Assembly (NCBI GenBank): GCA_013297755.1
Contig: JAAFIH010000023.1
Location: 1 to 64,000 of the forward strand
Direction of reading: 5' to 3'
DNA from: Cytophagales bacterium
GTDB taxonomy: Bacteria > Bacteroidota > Bacteroidia > Cytophagales > UBA9547
Length of the DNA stretch: 64,000 bases
The translations under genes were made by a program, and so were the position numbers. Of this stretch, positions 1 to 8,442 are shown in pieces (within the stretch, counting starts at the first letter, position 1; every line of letters starts with the position of its first letter). Below the pieces are notes generated by a model. The model saw nothing but the letters and a program-made list of their open reading frames with translations, did not search any database and was not told the DNA's origin.

Positions 1-1
1 A

Positions 2-448
2 CTTGATTTTGCCATCTGGTCAAGAAAAGCGGTAAAAGAGCTAGTTTATAAAGAATTTGAAATCGAATTAGCTATAACAACTATGGGTGATTATTTACGA
101 AAATGGGGCTTTACACCTCAAAAACCAAAGAAAAAAGCGTATGAGCAACAACCTGCACAAGTACAAAAATGGCTTGATGAGCAATACCCAGCAATAAAAG
201 AAGCGGCCAAAAATGAAGATGCAGAAATACATTGGGGCGATGAGACAGGCGTAAGAAATAATTGCCAACATGGTCGCTCGTATGCTCCTAAAGGCAAAAC
301 ACCTGTAAAATTAAGCATGTCAAAACGATTTTCAATTAATATGATTTCAACTGTTACCAACCAAGGCAAAGTACAATTTATGATTTATGAAAGCAATATG
401 AATGCAGAAAGACTTGTTTTATTTATGACCCAATTAATTAAACCCTAA
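2..448 (+). pseudogene. IS630-family transposase fragment, open at window edge and truncated at 3' end
   Basis: The frame is open from base 2 to the stop at 446-448, so the gene begins before the window. The protein shows the IS630 middle region: FAIWSRKAVKELV, then DYLRKWGFTPQKPKKK, then the first catalytic region HWGDETGVRNN, YAPKGKTP and the block ending in MTQLIK. IS630 transposases continue from here to a second Asp and a final Asp/Glu, which are absent. The last two codons already lie inside the left end of the next element. Removing that element would join the frame to a non-transposase repeat, so the gene was probably already truncated. Non-functional remnant. Confidence 0.85.
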
Positions 449-2025
449 CCCCGAAAATATTTTACGGAATTTATGTTAAAAACCGATTATATGCTTTGTA
501 TAGTCGGTTTTTTTGTTTTTATTTGCTTTCCGTAAATACGTATTAAATATGTCTTCAAATCACACTTACCCTGCTTGGGCTATTGAGCATCGTAAACCTG
601 CTACCGAACTCAGATTCATCAACAACAAGTATTATCTCTATGAAGTGAGTTCGTTTTATGACCCTATTCTCAAAAAGACTAAAAAGAAAACAGGAAGCCT
701 TTTGGGAACTATCAAAGAGGGCATTGGTTTTGTGCCTTCTGGAAAAAAAGAACTCAAAGACAAAGTTGCCAAGTCGCAAATTATTGACCCAAACACCATT
801 TCGGTTAGAGAATTTGGGTTTACAACATTTCTTAATCAATACAATCAGACTATCAAGCTGAAATTAAGCGAGTTTTTCCCAAACCACGTTGAGTTGATTA
901 TTTATATGGCCTATTGCCGAATAGCCCATCAAAGTCCGTTTAGTAGAATGGATTTGCACGTTGCCAAATCGTATTTGAGCGTTGGTGATACTAAAAAATA
1001 TTCAGACAAAGACTTTAGCCAAGCCCTGAAAACGATTGGAAAAAATAGAGATGCCATTACAGCCTATTTGAAAAGTTTTATCAAGCCCAATGAGCATATT
1101 TTGGTAGATATGACCAACATATTTAGTGCTTCCAATCAAATGAGATATTCCAAAGAGGGCTATAATAGCGACATGGTATTTGAGAAACAGTTCAATTTGC
1201 TTTACATTTATTCAGCCACACTTCAACAACCTGCGTTTTACAAAATATACAGTGGCAATATCAAAGATGTGTCAGGTTTTCAACTGTGTTTGCAAGAAAG
1301 TGGTATCAAAGATGCCATAATCATAGCCGATAAAGGCTTTTATTCAGAAGAAAATTTCAAAAAAATTACTGAATCTAACCTAAAAATGATTGTTCCACTA
1401 CGAAGAGACAATAAAGCCATTGACTACACAAAAATCGTTCAACAAGAGATGAGTTATTTCAAATTCGAGGATAGATATATATGGCATGTCAAATATAGGT
1501 TCAACAAAGGCACTATTTTCTTGTTTTTAGACGAAAAATTAAAAGTGAATGAAAAAAAAGATTATTTAGATAGAATAGAAACCTTGCCAGAAACCTTCAC
1601 AAAAGAAGGATTTGCACTCAAATTCAATCAATTTGGCACCATAGCCATGATAACCAACATAGAAGAACCCGAAGCAGAAGATATTTTTACCAGCTATAAA
1701 AGTCGCAACGAGGTAGAAGTAATGTTTGATGGTTATAAAAACATCCTCAAAGCCGACCGAACGTACATGCAAGACGAAGATGCTCTTGAGGGCTATATGT
1801 TCATCAATCACATTGCCTTACAATGGTATTATATCATTTATAAGCTATTGAAAGAAAACAAACTACTCAAAAAATATGCTGTTACTGATTTTATCAAGCT
1901 CTTGGTAGAAATCAAAAAGGTACGCATAAATGAAATTTGGTACACAGAACCTATCATCAAAAGAATCCAAACCATGCTAGACCAACTCAAATTATCTGTT
2001 CCGTAAATTCATTTCGGGGTTAGGG
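443..2025 (+). mobile_element. Complete IS1634-like insertion sequence (IS4 superfamily)
   Basis: The element has 27-bp terminal inverted repeats at 443-469 and 1999-2025. The outer 14 bp (CCCTAACCCCGAAA) and the inner TTACGGAA match; a few middle bases differ. The six bases ATTAAA lie immediately outside both ends (437-442 and 2026-2031), a target duplication of the size expected for this family. One long transposase gene fills the element. Ends, duplication and an uninterrupted transposase suggest a recent insertion. Confidence 0.88.
549..2006 (+). CDS. IS1634-like DDE transposase
   Basis: DDE transposase of the IS4 superfamily, 485 aa from the ATG at 549; the frame is open from 513 but those codons are poorly placed near the IS end. 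The catalytic triad can be read: Asp at codon 1107 in LVDMTNIFS, Asp at 1329 in IIADKGFYS, and Glu at 1710 in SRNEVEVMFDGYKN, the YREK-like region of the family. Length is normal for IS1634-type enzymes. The stop falls inside the right inverted repeat. It looks intact and should cut and paste the surrounding element. Confidence 0.88.
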   Translation: MSSNHTYPAWAIEHRKPATELRFINNKYYLYEVSSFYDPILKKTKKKTGSLLGTIKEGIGFVPSGKKELKDKVAKSQIIDPNTISVREFGFTTFLNQYNQTIKLKLSEFFPNHVELIIYMAYCRIAHQSPFSRMDLHVAKSYLSVGDTKKYSDKDFSQALKTIGKNRDAITAYLKSFIKPNEHILVDMTNIFSASNQMRYSKEGYNSDMVFEKQFNLLYIYSATLQQPAFYKIYSGNIKDVSGFQLCLQESGIKDAIIIADKGFYSEENFKKITESNLKMIVPLRRDNKAIDYTKIVQQEMSYFKFEDRYIWHVKYRFNKGTIFLFLDEKLKVNEKKDYLDRIETLPETFTKEGFALKFNQFGTIAMITNIEEPEAEDIFTSYKSRNEVEVMFDGYKNILKADRTYMQDEDALEGYMFINHIALQWYYIIYKLLKENKLLKKYAVTDFIKLLVEIKKVRINEIWYTEPIIKRIQTMLDQLKLSVP

Positions 2026-2029
2026 ATTA

Positions 2030-2158
2030 AAAACAAATATATGATTAATTTTCAAAAAAACAAAGTAGGTGAAATGAGGCACAACCAACATCGGCTAAAA
2101 AAAGCCCCCGTTTAAGTTGTAGGTCGGGGCTTTTTTTCGCTAGGTGGCTAAATGTTTA
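2030..2158. repeat. Dispersed repeat, copy 1 (5'-truncated), with terminator hairpin
   Basis: This stretch matches two later copies (3956-4140 and 5138-5340) from the words ACAAATATATGATTAATTTT through a GC-rich hairpin to CGCTAGGTGGCTAAATG. Its upstream half is missing; the boundary coincides with the insertion sequence and the transposase remnant. The hairpin at 2097-2137 has arms AAAAAAAGCCCC and GGGGCTTTTTTT and would end transcription in either direction. Confidence 0.75.
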
Positions 2159-2181
2159 GATTTAGTCCCGTCAATTGCTAA

Positions 2182-3780
2182 TTATATCACTTTATTAATC
2201 CTCTCAATTTCAAGAATTGATTGTAAAGAATTTGACACATACTGAATCTCTTCCAAATCTAAATCAGAGAAGAGACATATTTGTATTGTGTTGGAATTTA
2301 TCAAATAATCACTTTTATAATTTACGAAAATTTTTTTCTCTTCTAGAGTTTCTCCGATTATTAGAGAATCAATTGTGTCTGGAAGTTTTAATGTAATAAT
2401 TGCGGGGTGTAAATTTTTGGATGTGATTAAGTTCAAACCTAAAGCACTTATCCTCTTACGAAAAACCTCTCCTGCTACTCTAATTTTTTTATATCTGGAG
2501 TCGATATTTATAAGTTCTAAAGAAGCTCCTAAAGCATAGAGTGCGTTTGAATTAAGTGTAAATGGAATAGAGCCTTTTCTAATATAGTTTCGAATATCTA
2601 AATAAACAGGAATTTCATTTTTAATAGACTCAGACAACTCATTGAAAAACACCATTGACAAGCCAGAATAAGATCCAATTGCTTTTCCGCTACTTGCCGA
2701 AGCCATATATACCTTGCTTAAATCAATAGGAATAATTCCGAAAGTACTTATACAATCCACTATAACACGAATACCTTTTGAATGACATTCTTTTGTTATG
2801 TCATCGAGGTTGTTCAAAATACCAGTTGAAGTTTCACAATGAACAAAAAATATCCAATCTATTTTATTCTTTGTCAATATGGAATTAAGCTCATCACTAT
2901 TAAATTCTTCACCGCTGTTAATTTTATATTCAATAAAATCCAGTTTATGACATGAGGCTTGATGTGATATTCGATTGCCAAATTCTCCATTACTTAAAAC
3001 AAGTCCTTTTTCTGACATAGTTGATAGGTGAGCAAGCATAACTTCATTCGCTAATGTCCCTGTGCCTGTTAATAATTGTACATTTTTAGAGCAAACGAAT
3101 TGACAGAGATTGTTTGAAATCCTCGTGTAATTATATTTAAAGTTTGAAGACCTATGAGATACTGGTGAATTATTAAACTCTTCTTTAATGACAGATTTTA
3201 TATTAACAGGACCAGGTAATAAGTTTATGTTTTGATTTTGACTAGAAAGAGCACTCTGTTTATGTTTGGACTTAAAAAAATAATCAGGTGAAGAGTACAT
3301 TGGTTGAAATTTGACCTCGTCTCCAACCAACGGGCCAAATGGAACAAACCCAATATTCTTGTACAGTTTTTGTTGAGATAAAATGCCAGACATAACAGCG
3401 TAGTCATAGTCGCTTTTAATAAATTCAGAAAACGCTCTTTTGTACAAATAGTAAAAAGCTTGTGTCTTTCTATAATTTGGCTTTACCGCTAGTAGTCTTA
3501 TTTCACATAATGATTTATTAGGAGGTAAATAAGAGTCAATATTTTCCAGCTTTGAATCAAGTGAAAAAGGTCGTATCGCCCTCAGCGCAATCATCCCAAC
3601 AACTTCTCTGTCATTTAAGCAGATTACATATTTGTTTTCTGAATGAAATTTATCGATTAGCAATCCATTAGCAGTTGTAGCATGCTGTAATATCTCCTCA
3701 GAAAAGATTTGATGATTTAATCTACAAATCTCCTCCAACTCCCATAATTTATCTGCAACTTTAGTTGTTAATTTATTCAT
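2182..3780 (-). CDS. GNAT acetyltransferase fused to class V aminotransferase
   Basis: 532 aa with two domains. Residues 1-175 resemble a GNAT N-acyltransferase (CEIRLLAVKPNYRKTQAFYYL is the acetyl-CoA-loop strand, then QQKLYKNIGFVPFG). Residues 185-525 are a fold-type I, class V aminotransferase close to the phosphonate/alanine-glyoxylate group: LLPGPVNI start, LTGTGTLANE phosphate loop, Asp342 in VDCISTFG, and the probable PLP lysine Lys366 in ASSGKAIGS. The substrate is unknown; the fusion suggests an amine is made and then acylated, or the reverse (inference). It sits alone between repeat copies 1 and 2, like a cassette. Confidence 0.75.
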   Translation of the reverse strand: MNKLTTKVADKLWELEEICRLNHQIFSEEILQHATTANGLLIDKFHSENKYVICLNDREVVGMIALRAIRPFSLDSKLENIDSYLPPNKSLCEIRLLAVKPNYRKTQAFYYLYKRAFSEFIKSDYDYAVMSGILSQQKLYKNIGFVPFGPLVGDEVKFQPMYSSPDYFFKSKHKQSALSSQNQNINLLPGPVNIKSVIKEEFNNSPVSHRSSNFKYNYTRISNNLCQFVCSKNVQLLTGTGTLANEVMLAHLSTMSEKGLVLSNGEFGNRISHQASCHKLDFIEYKINSGEEFNSDELNSILTKNKIDWIFFVHCETSTGILNNLDDITKECHSKGIRVIVDCISTFGIIPIDLSKVYMASASSGKAIGSYSGLSMVFFNELSESIKNEIPVYLDIRNYIRKGSIPFTLNSNALYALGASLELINIDSRYKKIRVAGEVFRKRISALGLNLITSKNLHPAIITLKLPDTIDSLIIGETLEEKKIFVNYKSDYLINSNTIQICLFSDLDLEEIQYVSNSLQSILEIERINKVI

Positions 3781-3818
3781 TTATGTATAAAAGCATTATT
3801 AAGTAATAAATCAGGGTT

Positions 3819-3944
3819 GCTGCTAACATTTTGGGGTTTGGCGAAGGTGGGGATTTTCACCACAAATATTGATGCCGTGAAACAAACTTTGATTAATCAA
3901 AAATGAATTTACTCAACAATTAACCCCCTCTTTTGTTATGCACG
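3819..3944. other. attC-like imperfect palindrome A
   Basis: This lies in the 367-bp gene-free stretch upstream of the fusion gene. It starts GCTGCTAAC and ends GTTATGCACG. The inner sequences ATTTTGGGGTT and AACCCCCTCTTTT can pair partly. AAC...GTT outer boxes with a GGCGAAGGTGG box inside are reminiscent of integron attC sites. The match is imperfect and no integrase is in view. Confidence 0.35.
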
Positions 3945-3955
3945 TATTTAACTTT

Positions 3956-4140
3956 CACCCCATCTGTCGTACAATCAGCCAACAATTTTACTATTTTTGC
4001 CTTTCATTTTAAAACAAATATATGATTAATTTTCAAAAAAAACAATGTAGGTAAAATGGGTCTCAACCAACATCAGCTAAAAAAAGCCCCTATTTAAGTT
4101 GTAGGTCGGGGCTTTTTTCGCTAGCTGGCTAAATGTTGTG
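3956..4140. repeat. Dispersed repeat, copy 2, with terminator hairpin
   Basis: It begins CACCCCATCTGTCGTACAAT and ends CTAGCTGGCTAAATGTTGTG. It matches copy 3 (5138-5340) nearly base for base over about 180 bp and copy 1 over its last 125 bp. The hairpin at 4079-4118 (arms AAAAAAAGCCCC and GGGGCTTTTTT) lies at the end nearest the next gene's stop codon and can serve as that gene's terminator. Confidence 0.8.
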
Positions 4141-4149
4141 TGCAGTAGT
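4135..4149 (+). repeat. Left 15-bp inverted repeat flanking the DUF6602 gene
   Basis: GTTGTGTGCAGTAGT here is the reverse complement, at 14 of 15 positions, of ACTACTGCATACAAC at 4997-5011. The two copies sit immediately outside the stop and about 18 bp before the start of the gene at 4149-4979, so the gene is precisely bracketed. Confidence 0.7.
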
Positions 4150-4979
4150 TAATTGTAAGCATTTGGTTCTGGATAATAAATATTTACGTTCATAAGAAAA
4201 TTAGATATTGATGTTAATAAATATATTACAGATTCGTGTTTTCCTAAATTTTGATGACAAATTTCAAAGTTTTTATTTAGAAATGACGGTGTGTACATTT
4301 TTTGATTCAACGGTATTTTCTCGTGAATATCAGTATATTGATTGTTATAGGTAATTATGCCATCGTTTAAACTTAAAATAATATTATGATATAAATATTT
4401 TGGTATTTGATTTAGTTCATAAACCTCTGTCATTTTTGTTTTTAGTTTTTCGAAATTAAAACCAGTTATTTTTTCGCATATTAAAAATGTAAAAATCGTA
4501 TCGTGTGGGTCTAATTCGGGAATATGTTTTTCTTTTTTAACATTATTAACACAAAATAAATTATTTATTTTTTTTAGCTTTTTTACATTTGATAATTTCA
4601 ACAAACTATTACATAAATCATTCATCGTCAATGTAGATTTCATTTCACCAACTGCTAAAACAGGTTCAACTGGAAAGAAACGATTATTATTACCTTCTTT
4701 AATTAATGGAGTATTGTTTAAATCATAAATTACGATATCACATTGAGTAGATATTTCATCATAAGAATTTATTAAAAATCCGGATGAAGTATTAAATTTT
4801 TGAGGAATAGAAAATTCTAATATTTCTTTACATATATTTTCTCTATAAATTCCAAATTCACCTGGATGAAGAAGTTTGTTTCTCTTTTCTAAATTTTCAA
4901 ATAGATTTTTGGTTGAATTAAAATCATAGATAAATTTATCAATTTTATTTATAAGTAATCTTTTATATATCTGATTCAT
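4149..4979 (-). CDS. DUF6602-like protein, putative PD-(D/E)xK nuclease
   Basis: 276 aa. The motif order fits DUF6602: HPGEFGIYRE near residue 38, then STQCDIVIYD with Asp81, then VEPVLAVGEMKSTL with Glu112 and Lys114. An Asp followed about 30 residues later by ExK on a predicted strand is the arrangement of PD-(D/E)xK nucleases, so DNA cleavage or a defence role is plausible but inferred. The C-terminal half (residues 130-276) has no motif I recognise. It is transcribed alone, bracketed by 15-bp inverted repeats, with an attC-like palindrome upstream and a terminator repeat downstream. Confidence 0.65.
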   Translation of the reverse strand: MNQIYKRLLINKIDKFIYDFNSTKNLFENLEKRNKLLHPGEFGIYRENICKEILEFSIPQKFNTSSGFLINSYDEISTQCDIVIYDLNNTPLIKEGNNNRFFPVEPVLAVGEMKSTLTMNDLCNSLLKLSNVKKLKKINNLFCVNNVKKEKHIPELDPHDTIFTFLICEKITGFNFEKLKTKMTEVYELNQIPKYLYHNIILSLNDGIITYNNQYTDIHEKIPLNQKMYTPSFLNKNFEICHQNLGKHESVIYLLTSISNFLMNVNIYYPEPNAYN

Positions 4980-4996
4980 TTTCAGGTTTTTGTGGT

Positions 4997-5011
4997 ACTA
5001 CTGCATACAAC
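4997..5011 (-). repeat. Right 15-bp inverted repeat flanking the DUF6602 gene
   Basis: ACTACTGCATACAAC, the inverted partner (14 of 15) of 4135-4149. Its last nine bases also form the outer box of attC-like palindrome B. Confidence 0.7.
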
Positions 5012-5131
5012 GAACTAGGCTTTGCGAAGTTGTGGAATAAGAAGCACAAATGTTCAATAAACCACAATTGCCAAATAGAATTACAAAGTTCAATAAAGCA
5101 CTGAACCGCCACTTTTGCTAATACCCTGTTG
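5003..5131. other. attC-like imperfect palindrome B
   Basis: Part of a 470-bp gene-free stretch. The outer boxes are GCATACAAC (5003-5011) and CTGTTG (ending 5131). Inner boxes GCGAAGTTGTGG (5024-5035) and CCGCCACTTTTGC (5106-5118) are near-complementary with one or two bulges. Paired outer AAC/GTT boxes and paired inner boxes around a variable loop are the layout of integron attC sites. Only the folding layout supports this. Confidence 0.4.
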
Positions 5132-5137
5132 AACTGA

Positions 5138-5340
5138 CACCCTATCTGTCGTACAATCAGCCAACAACTTTACTATTTTTGCCTTTCATTTTAAAACAAA
5201 TATATGATTAATTTTCAAAAAAAACAATGTAGGTAAAATGGTTCTCAATCAACACTAGCTAACAAAAAAAAGCCCCCATATAAGTTTTAGGTCGGGGCTT
5301 TTTTTTAGGGCTTTTTTTCGCTAGCTGACTAAATGTTGTG
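5138..5340. repeat. Dispersed repeat, copy 3, with extended terminator
   Basis: It starts CACCCTATCTGTCGTACAAT and ends CTAGCTGACTAAATGTTGTG. The hairpin arms AAAAAAAAGCCCC and GGGGCTTTTTTTT lie at about 5264-5302 and are followed by a second AGGGCTTTTTTT tract that looks like a small tandem duplication of the terminator arm. The 110 bp from here to the next gene hold nothing I recognise. Confidence 0.8.
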
Positions 5341-5452
5341 CGTAGTACTAAAATATATGCAAGTTTTCGATTTCATTTTATAATTTTATTTAAAAGCAAT
5401 TTTACCACAATTACCATTACCTTTAGTTTGGTTTCTAAAATAAAAATATTTA

Positions 5453-5692
5453 CTAAGAAAAAAGTTTAAATGCTGCAATTATTAATCCAATAAGTGCCAC
5501 AGATGACAAAAAGAACCATTTAATACTATCTATTTTAGCATTAAGTTCTTTAGAATTTGCATCAATTCTCAATAATATCTTTTCCATATCGTTATTTATT
5601 TTAATATCAATAATACTTAAAAGTGCTTCTCTTTGTTCTGGCAAAAGTGCGTTTAGTTTTTCTATGTTTTTATTTATCTCATTTGCATTCAT
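5453..5692 (-). CDS. Small coiled-coil protein with one C-terminal membrane helix
   Basis: 79 aa from the ATG at 5692. A longer TTG-started frame to 5719 overlaps a TATATTTG promoter (5717-5724) and is unlikely. The N-terminal part is charged and heptad-like (NIEKLNALLPEQ, then LRIDANSKELNAKIDSI); the last 20 residues (WFFLSSVALIGLIIAAFKLF) form a membrane anchor. This tail-anchored coiled-coil layout occurs in several uncharacterised bacterial families; the function is unknown. It is the last gene of the accessory stretch before ilvD. Confidence 0.6.
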   Translation of the reverse strand: MNANEINKNIEKLNALLPEQREALLSIIDIKINNDMEKILLRIDANSKELNAKIDSIKWFFLSSVALIGLIIAAFKLFS

Positions 5693-5716
5693 ATACAAAT
5701 TAAGGAAATTTTCTTG

Positions 5717-5724
5717 CAAATATA
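5717..5724 (-). promoter_or_regulatory. Promoter -7 element of the small coiled-coil gene
   Basis: TATATTTG on the minus strand matches the Bacteroidota TAnnTTTG consensus and lies 25 bp before the chosen ATG, ruling out the longer TTG start. Confidence 0.55.
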
Positions 5725-5872
5725 CATAATTTTTAATTTTATGAGTGAAATAAATTTTAGCTGTTATTTGCTTTTTTTTTCAAACAAAATTAGAAAACTA
5801 AAACCAATAAAAAATCATACTTTTAAAATTGCGTTTTTTGAAAAGGTAGCAAAGTATTGATTTTATAAAATT

Positions 5873-5903
5873 ATTGAGGTTAAATTATAATTTTAACCCC
5901 AAT
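5873..5903 (-). terminator. Probable ilvD terminator
   Basis: On the minus strand ATTGGGGTTAAAATT is followed by a near-complementary arm AATTTAACCTCAAT and then a T-rich tail. It begins 18 bp after the ilvD stop. Confidence 0.5.
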
Positions 5904-5921
5904 AACTTTTAAATCAACATT

Positions 5922-7598
5922 TTATCTATCCGTTAAGCACCCATTGCTGGCATCGTCCACATTTTTGATATATTTCCATAAATACCCAGAGGTAACACGA
6001 TAGGGCGGTTTTACCCAAGTCGATTTTCTTTGAGCCATTTCGGCATCTGATATTTTTACTTCTAGCTTATTATTTGTAGCATCAATCACAATCACATCGT
6101 TGTCTTTGATCAAAGCAATTTCGCCACCTTCCATTGCTTCTGGGGTTATATGGCCTACCACAAAACCATGTGTACCACCCGAAAAACGACCATCTGTAAT
6201 CAGGGCAACACTATTGCCCAAGCCAGCACCCATGATGGCCGAAGTTGGTTTCAGCATCTCTGGCATACCTGGTCCACCTTTAGGCCCAACGTATCTTATT
6301 ACTACTACATGGCCTGGTTTAACGAGGCCTTTGCCAATACCTGCATTTAGGTCGGCTTCTGAATCAAAACAAATGGCTTTTCCTTCAAATAATTCGCCTT
6401 CGTGTCCTGTGATTTTGGCCACAGAACCTTTTTTGGCAATATTACCATACAATATTTGAATATGTCCACTAGGTTTTATTGGATTGTTGAGAGGTCTCAA
6501 CAAATCTTGTCCAGGCGTTAATCCTGGCAACTGAGCTAAATTTTGAGCTACTGTTTTGCCAGTTACTGTCAAACAATGGCCATGCAACATCCCATTTTCT
6601 AACATAAATTTCATAATAGCAGGAATACCACCAATTTTAAACAAATCTTCCATCAAATACTTGCCCGATGGTTTCATGTCGGCAAGTAGGGGAGTATTGT
6701 TTGAAATCTGCTGAAAATCGTCTATTGTCAAGGTAATACCAACAGTGTTGGCAATAGCTATAATGTGCAACACTGCATTTGTAGAGCCGCCCAAAACTGT
6801 AATTACACGCATTGCATTTTCAAAAGCATCTCTAGTCATGATATCTTTTGGCTTTATATCTTTTTCTATCAGATGCAAAATGTGCGAAGCAACCTCTTTA
6901 CACTCATTTTTTTTGGCCTCGCTACGTGCAGGGCTCGAACTAGAATAGGGGAGGCTCATACCCAAAGCTTCTATGGCCGAGGCCATAGTGTTGGCCGTGT
7001 ACATGCCACCACAAGCCCCAGGACCAGGACAAGAATGTTTAATAATTTCTTTAAAATCTTCTGGAGTTATTTTACCAGCCACTTTTTTGCCATGTGCTTC
7101 AAAGGCCGAAACTATATTTAACTTTTCGCCTTTGTATTCGCCACCATTGATTGTGCCACCATAAACCATGATAGCAGGGCGATTGAGCCTAGCCATAGCC
7201 ATAATGGCACCAGGCATATTTTTGTCGCAACCAGCTGTAAATACAACAGCATCATAAAAATGAGCACCAGAAACAGTTTCTATTGAATCGGCAATAATCT
7301 CTCTCGAGGGCAGCGAGTAACGCATACCATCGTTTCCATTGGTGATACCATCGCTCACACCTATAGTATTGAAAACCAAACCCACCATGCCAGTAGCATT
7401 GACACTTTCTTTTTGGAGTGCAGTAAAATTAGTAAGGTGCATATTGCATGGATTACCATCGAAACCAGTACTCCCTATGCCCACAAAAGGTTTTCCCAAA
7501 TCTTCGTAAGCAATACCTGAGCCAATCAGCATGGCCTGAGCTGCAGGCAAAGTTTCGTCTTGAGTCAATACTCTAGAATATTTATTTAAAATTGTCAT
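5922..7598 (-). CDS. ilvD: Dihydroxy-acid dehydratase
   Basis: 558 aa, full length. It dehydrates 2,3-dihydroxy-isovalerate and -methylvalerate to the 2-keto acids in valine and isoleucine synthesis. Three cluster cysteines are visible: Cys51 in GNPCNMH, Cys124 in [10 protein letters not shown] and Cys196 in [14 protein letters not shown]; a three-cysteine set is typical of the [2Fe-2S] enzymes. The C-terminal swivel domain carries GGPGMPEML and [22 protein letters not shown]. It stands alone here, with no other ilv or leu gene in the window. ATG start with a long AT-rich leader. Confidence 0.97.
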   Translation of the reverse strand: MTILNKYSRVLTQDETLPAAQAMLIGSGIAYEDLGKPFVGIGSTGFDGNPCNMHLTNFTALQKESVNATGMVGLVFNTIGVSDGITNGNDGMRYSLPSREIIADSIETVSGAHFYDAVVFTAGCDKNMPGAIMAMARLNRPAIMVYGGTINGGEYKGEKLNIVSAFEAHGKKVAGKITPEDFKEIIKHSCPGPGACGGMYTANTMASAIEALGMSLPYSSSSPARSEAKKNECKEVASHILHLIEKDIKPKDIMTRDAFENAMRVITVLGGSTNAVLHIIAIANTVGITLTIDDFQQISNNTPLLADMKPSGKYLMEDLFKIGGIPAIMKFMLENGMLHGHCLTVTGKTVAQNLAQLPGLTPGQDLLRPLNNPIKPSGHIQILYGNIAKKGSVAKITGHEGELFEGKAICFDSEADLNAGIGKGLVKPGHVVVIRYVGPKGGPGMPEMLKPTSAIMGAGLGNSVALITDGRFSGGTHGFVVGHITPEAMEGGEIALIKDNDVIVIDATNNKLEVKISDAEMAQRKSTWVKPPYRVTSGYLWKYIKNVDDASNGCLTDR

Positions 7599-7772
7599 TA
7601 CGATATTTAATTTTTTTTATTTTAAAATGTAAAAAAATACATTATAAATCACTTTACAAAATTTCAATACATAAAATCTGCTAAAACTCTTAAATCAAAT
7701 AGATTATAGTATCTTGATGTATTTTAGCAAAAAAAACAGCATTCATTTATCCTTAATTTACTCTTTTTTTTA

Positions 7773-7780
7773 TAAATTTG
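7773..7780 (+). promoter_or_regulatory. Promoter -7 element of the toxin-antitoxin remnant
   Basis: TAAATTTG, 20 bp before the first antitoxin ATG at 7800. Confidence 0.5.
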
Positions 7781-7799
7781 TACTAAATAATTTAAAACT

Positions 7800-7982
7800 A
7801 TGGGTTTAAAACATCAATATACAGTAGAAGAAGTAATAGAGATAGTAAATACTTTGTCAGTGAAAGACAGGGAAATTGTAAATAAACAAATAGTAAGTAC
7901 GCTACTCAATACTAAAAATATTTTAGACGTAATATCTCCTTATCACAAAAAATATGAACAAACATATAAAAATTTAGCTTGA
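7800..7982 (+). CDS. Small antitoxin-like protein, copy 1
   Basis: 60 aa beginning MGLKHQYTVEEVIEIVNTLS. It directly precedes a Doc-type toxin remnant, as antitoxins do in phd-doc-like operons, and is repeated 630 bp downstream by a paralogue. I recognise no named antitoxin family; the role is inferred from position. The C-terminal part (LDVISPYHKKYEQTYKNL) could wrap around the toxin. The two copies share the first 25 residues most strongly. Confidence 0.5.
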   Translation: MGLKHQYTVEEVIEIVNTLSVKDREIVNKQIVSTLLNTKNILDVISPYHKKYEQTYKNLA

Positions 7983-7984
7983 TA

Positions 7985-8442
7985 GTGAGGTTATTAACTA
8001 AAAAAGAGATAGTTTTTCTCAATAAAAAAAACATAAAAAGTTTTGCTGGAAATTTTATACCTCCAAGTAATTTTTGTATGAAACTTATTTAGATTATTTA
8101 ATAGAAATAGTAGATGCTGAACTCTTTGGACAACCAATGTATTTGACAATAGAAGATAAAGCAGCTGTATATTTGTTCAAATATAATTTCAAATCATATT
8201 TTTACAGATGGTAATAAAGAAAAGGTTTAGATGCTTGTATTTTGTTTTTAGAATACAATGATTTTCAATTATCAAATAGAGTTACAGATGAAATTCTTAC
8301 ATCATTTATTTTAGAAGTTGCATCTGGTCAGCACACGTTAGAATCTGTGCAAACTTGGATTAAAAATCATGCGGAAAAAAATAAATATATAAATCCTAAC
8401 ACTAGAAATTTAAGTAAAATAATAAAAACACTATGGATTTAA
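7985..8442 (+). pseudogene. Decayed Fic/Doc-type (death-on-curing) toxin
   Basis: A Doc-like protein can be reassembled only by changing frame three times. The pieces are LTKKEIVFLNKKNIKSFAG and NFIPPSN from a GTG at 7985 (stop at 8090); YLDYLIEIVDAELFGQP from about 8086; the Fic core ISNHIFTDGNK from about 8186 (stop at 8228); and GLDACILFLEYND from about 8221 to 8442. Restoring one A in the run at about 8217-8223 would recreate the canonical HIFTDGNKRKGLDA. The Fic His and the DGNK loop survive, but the gene cannot give a full protein. Confidence 0.75.

Noticed and set aside
437-2031. Insertion into a functional IS630 gene
   Set aside because: Removing the newer element does not restore the IS630 frame; it leads into the dispersed repeat, so the gene was already truncated.
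2030-5340. CRISPR array
   Set aside because: Three repeats more than 1 kb apart with genes between them; no short regular spacers.
5900-7200. Several plus-strand frames opposite ilvD
   Set aside because: They are antisense shadows of a strongly conserved gene; their translations show no family pattern.
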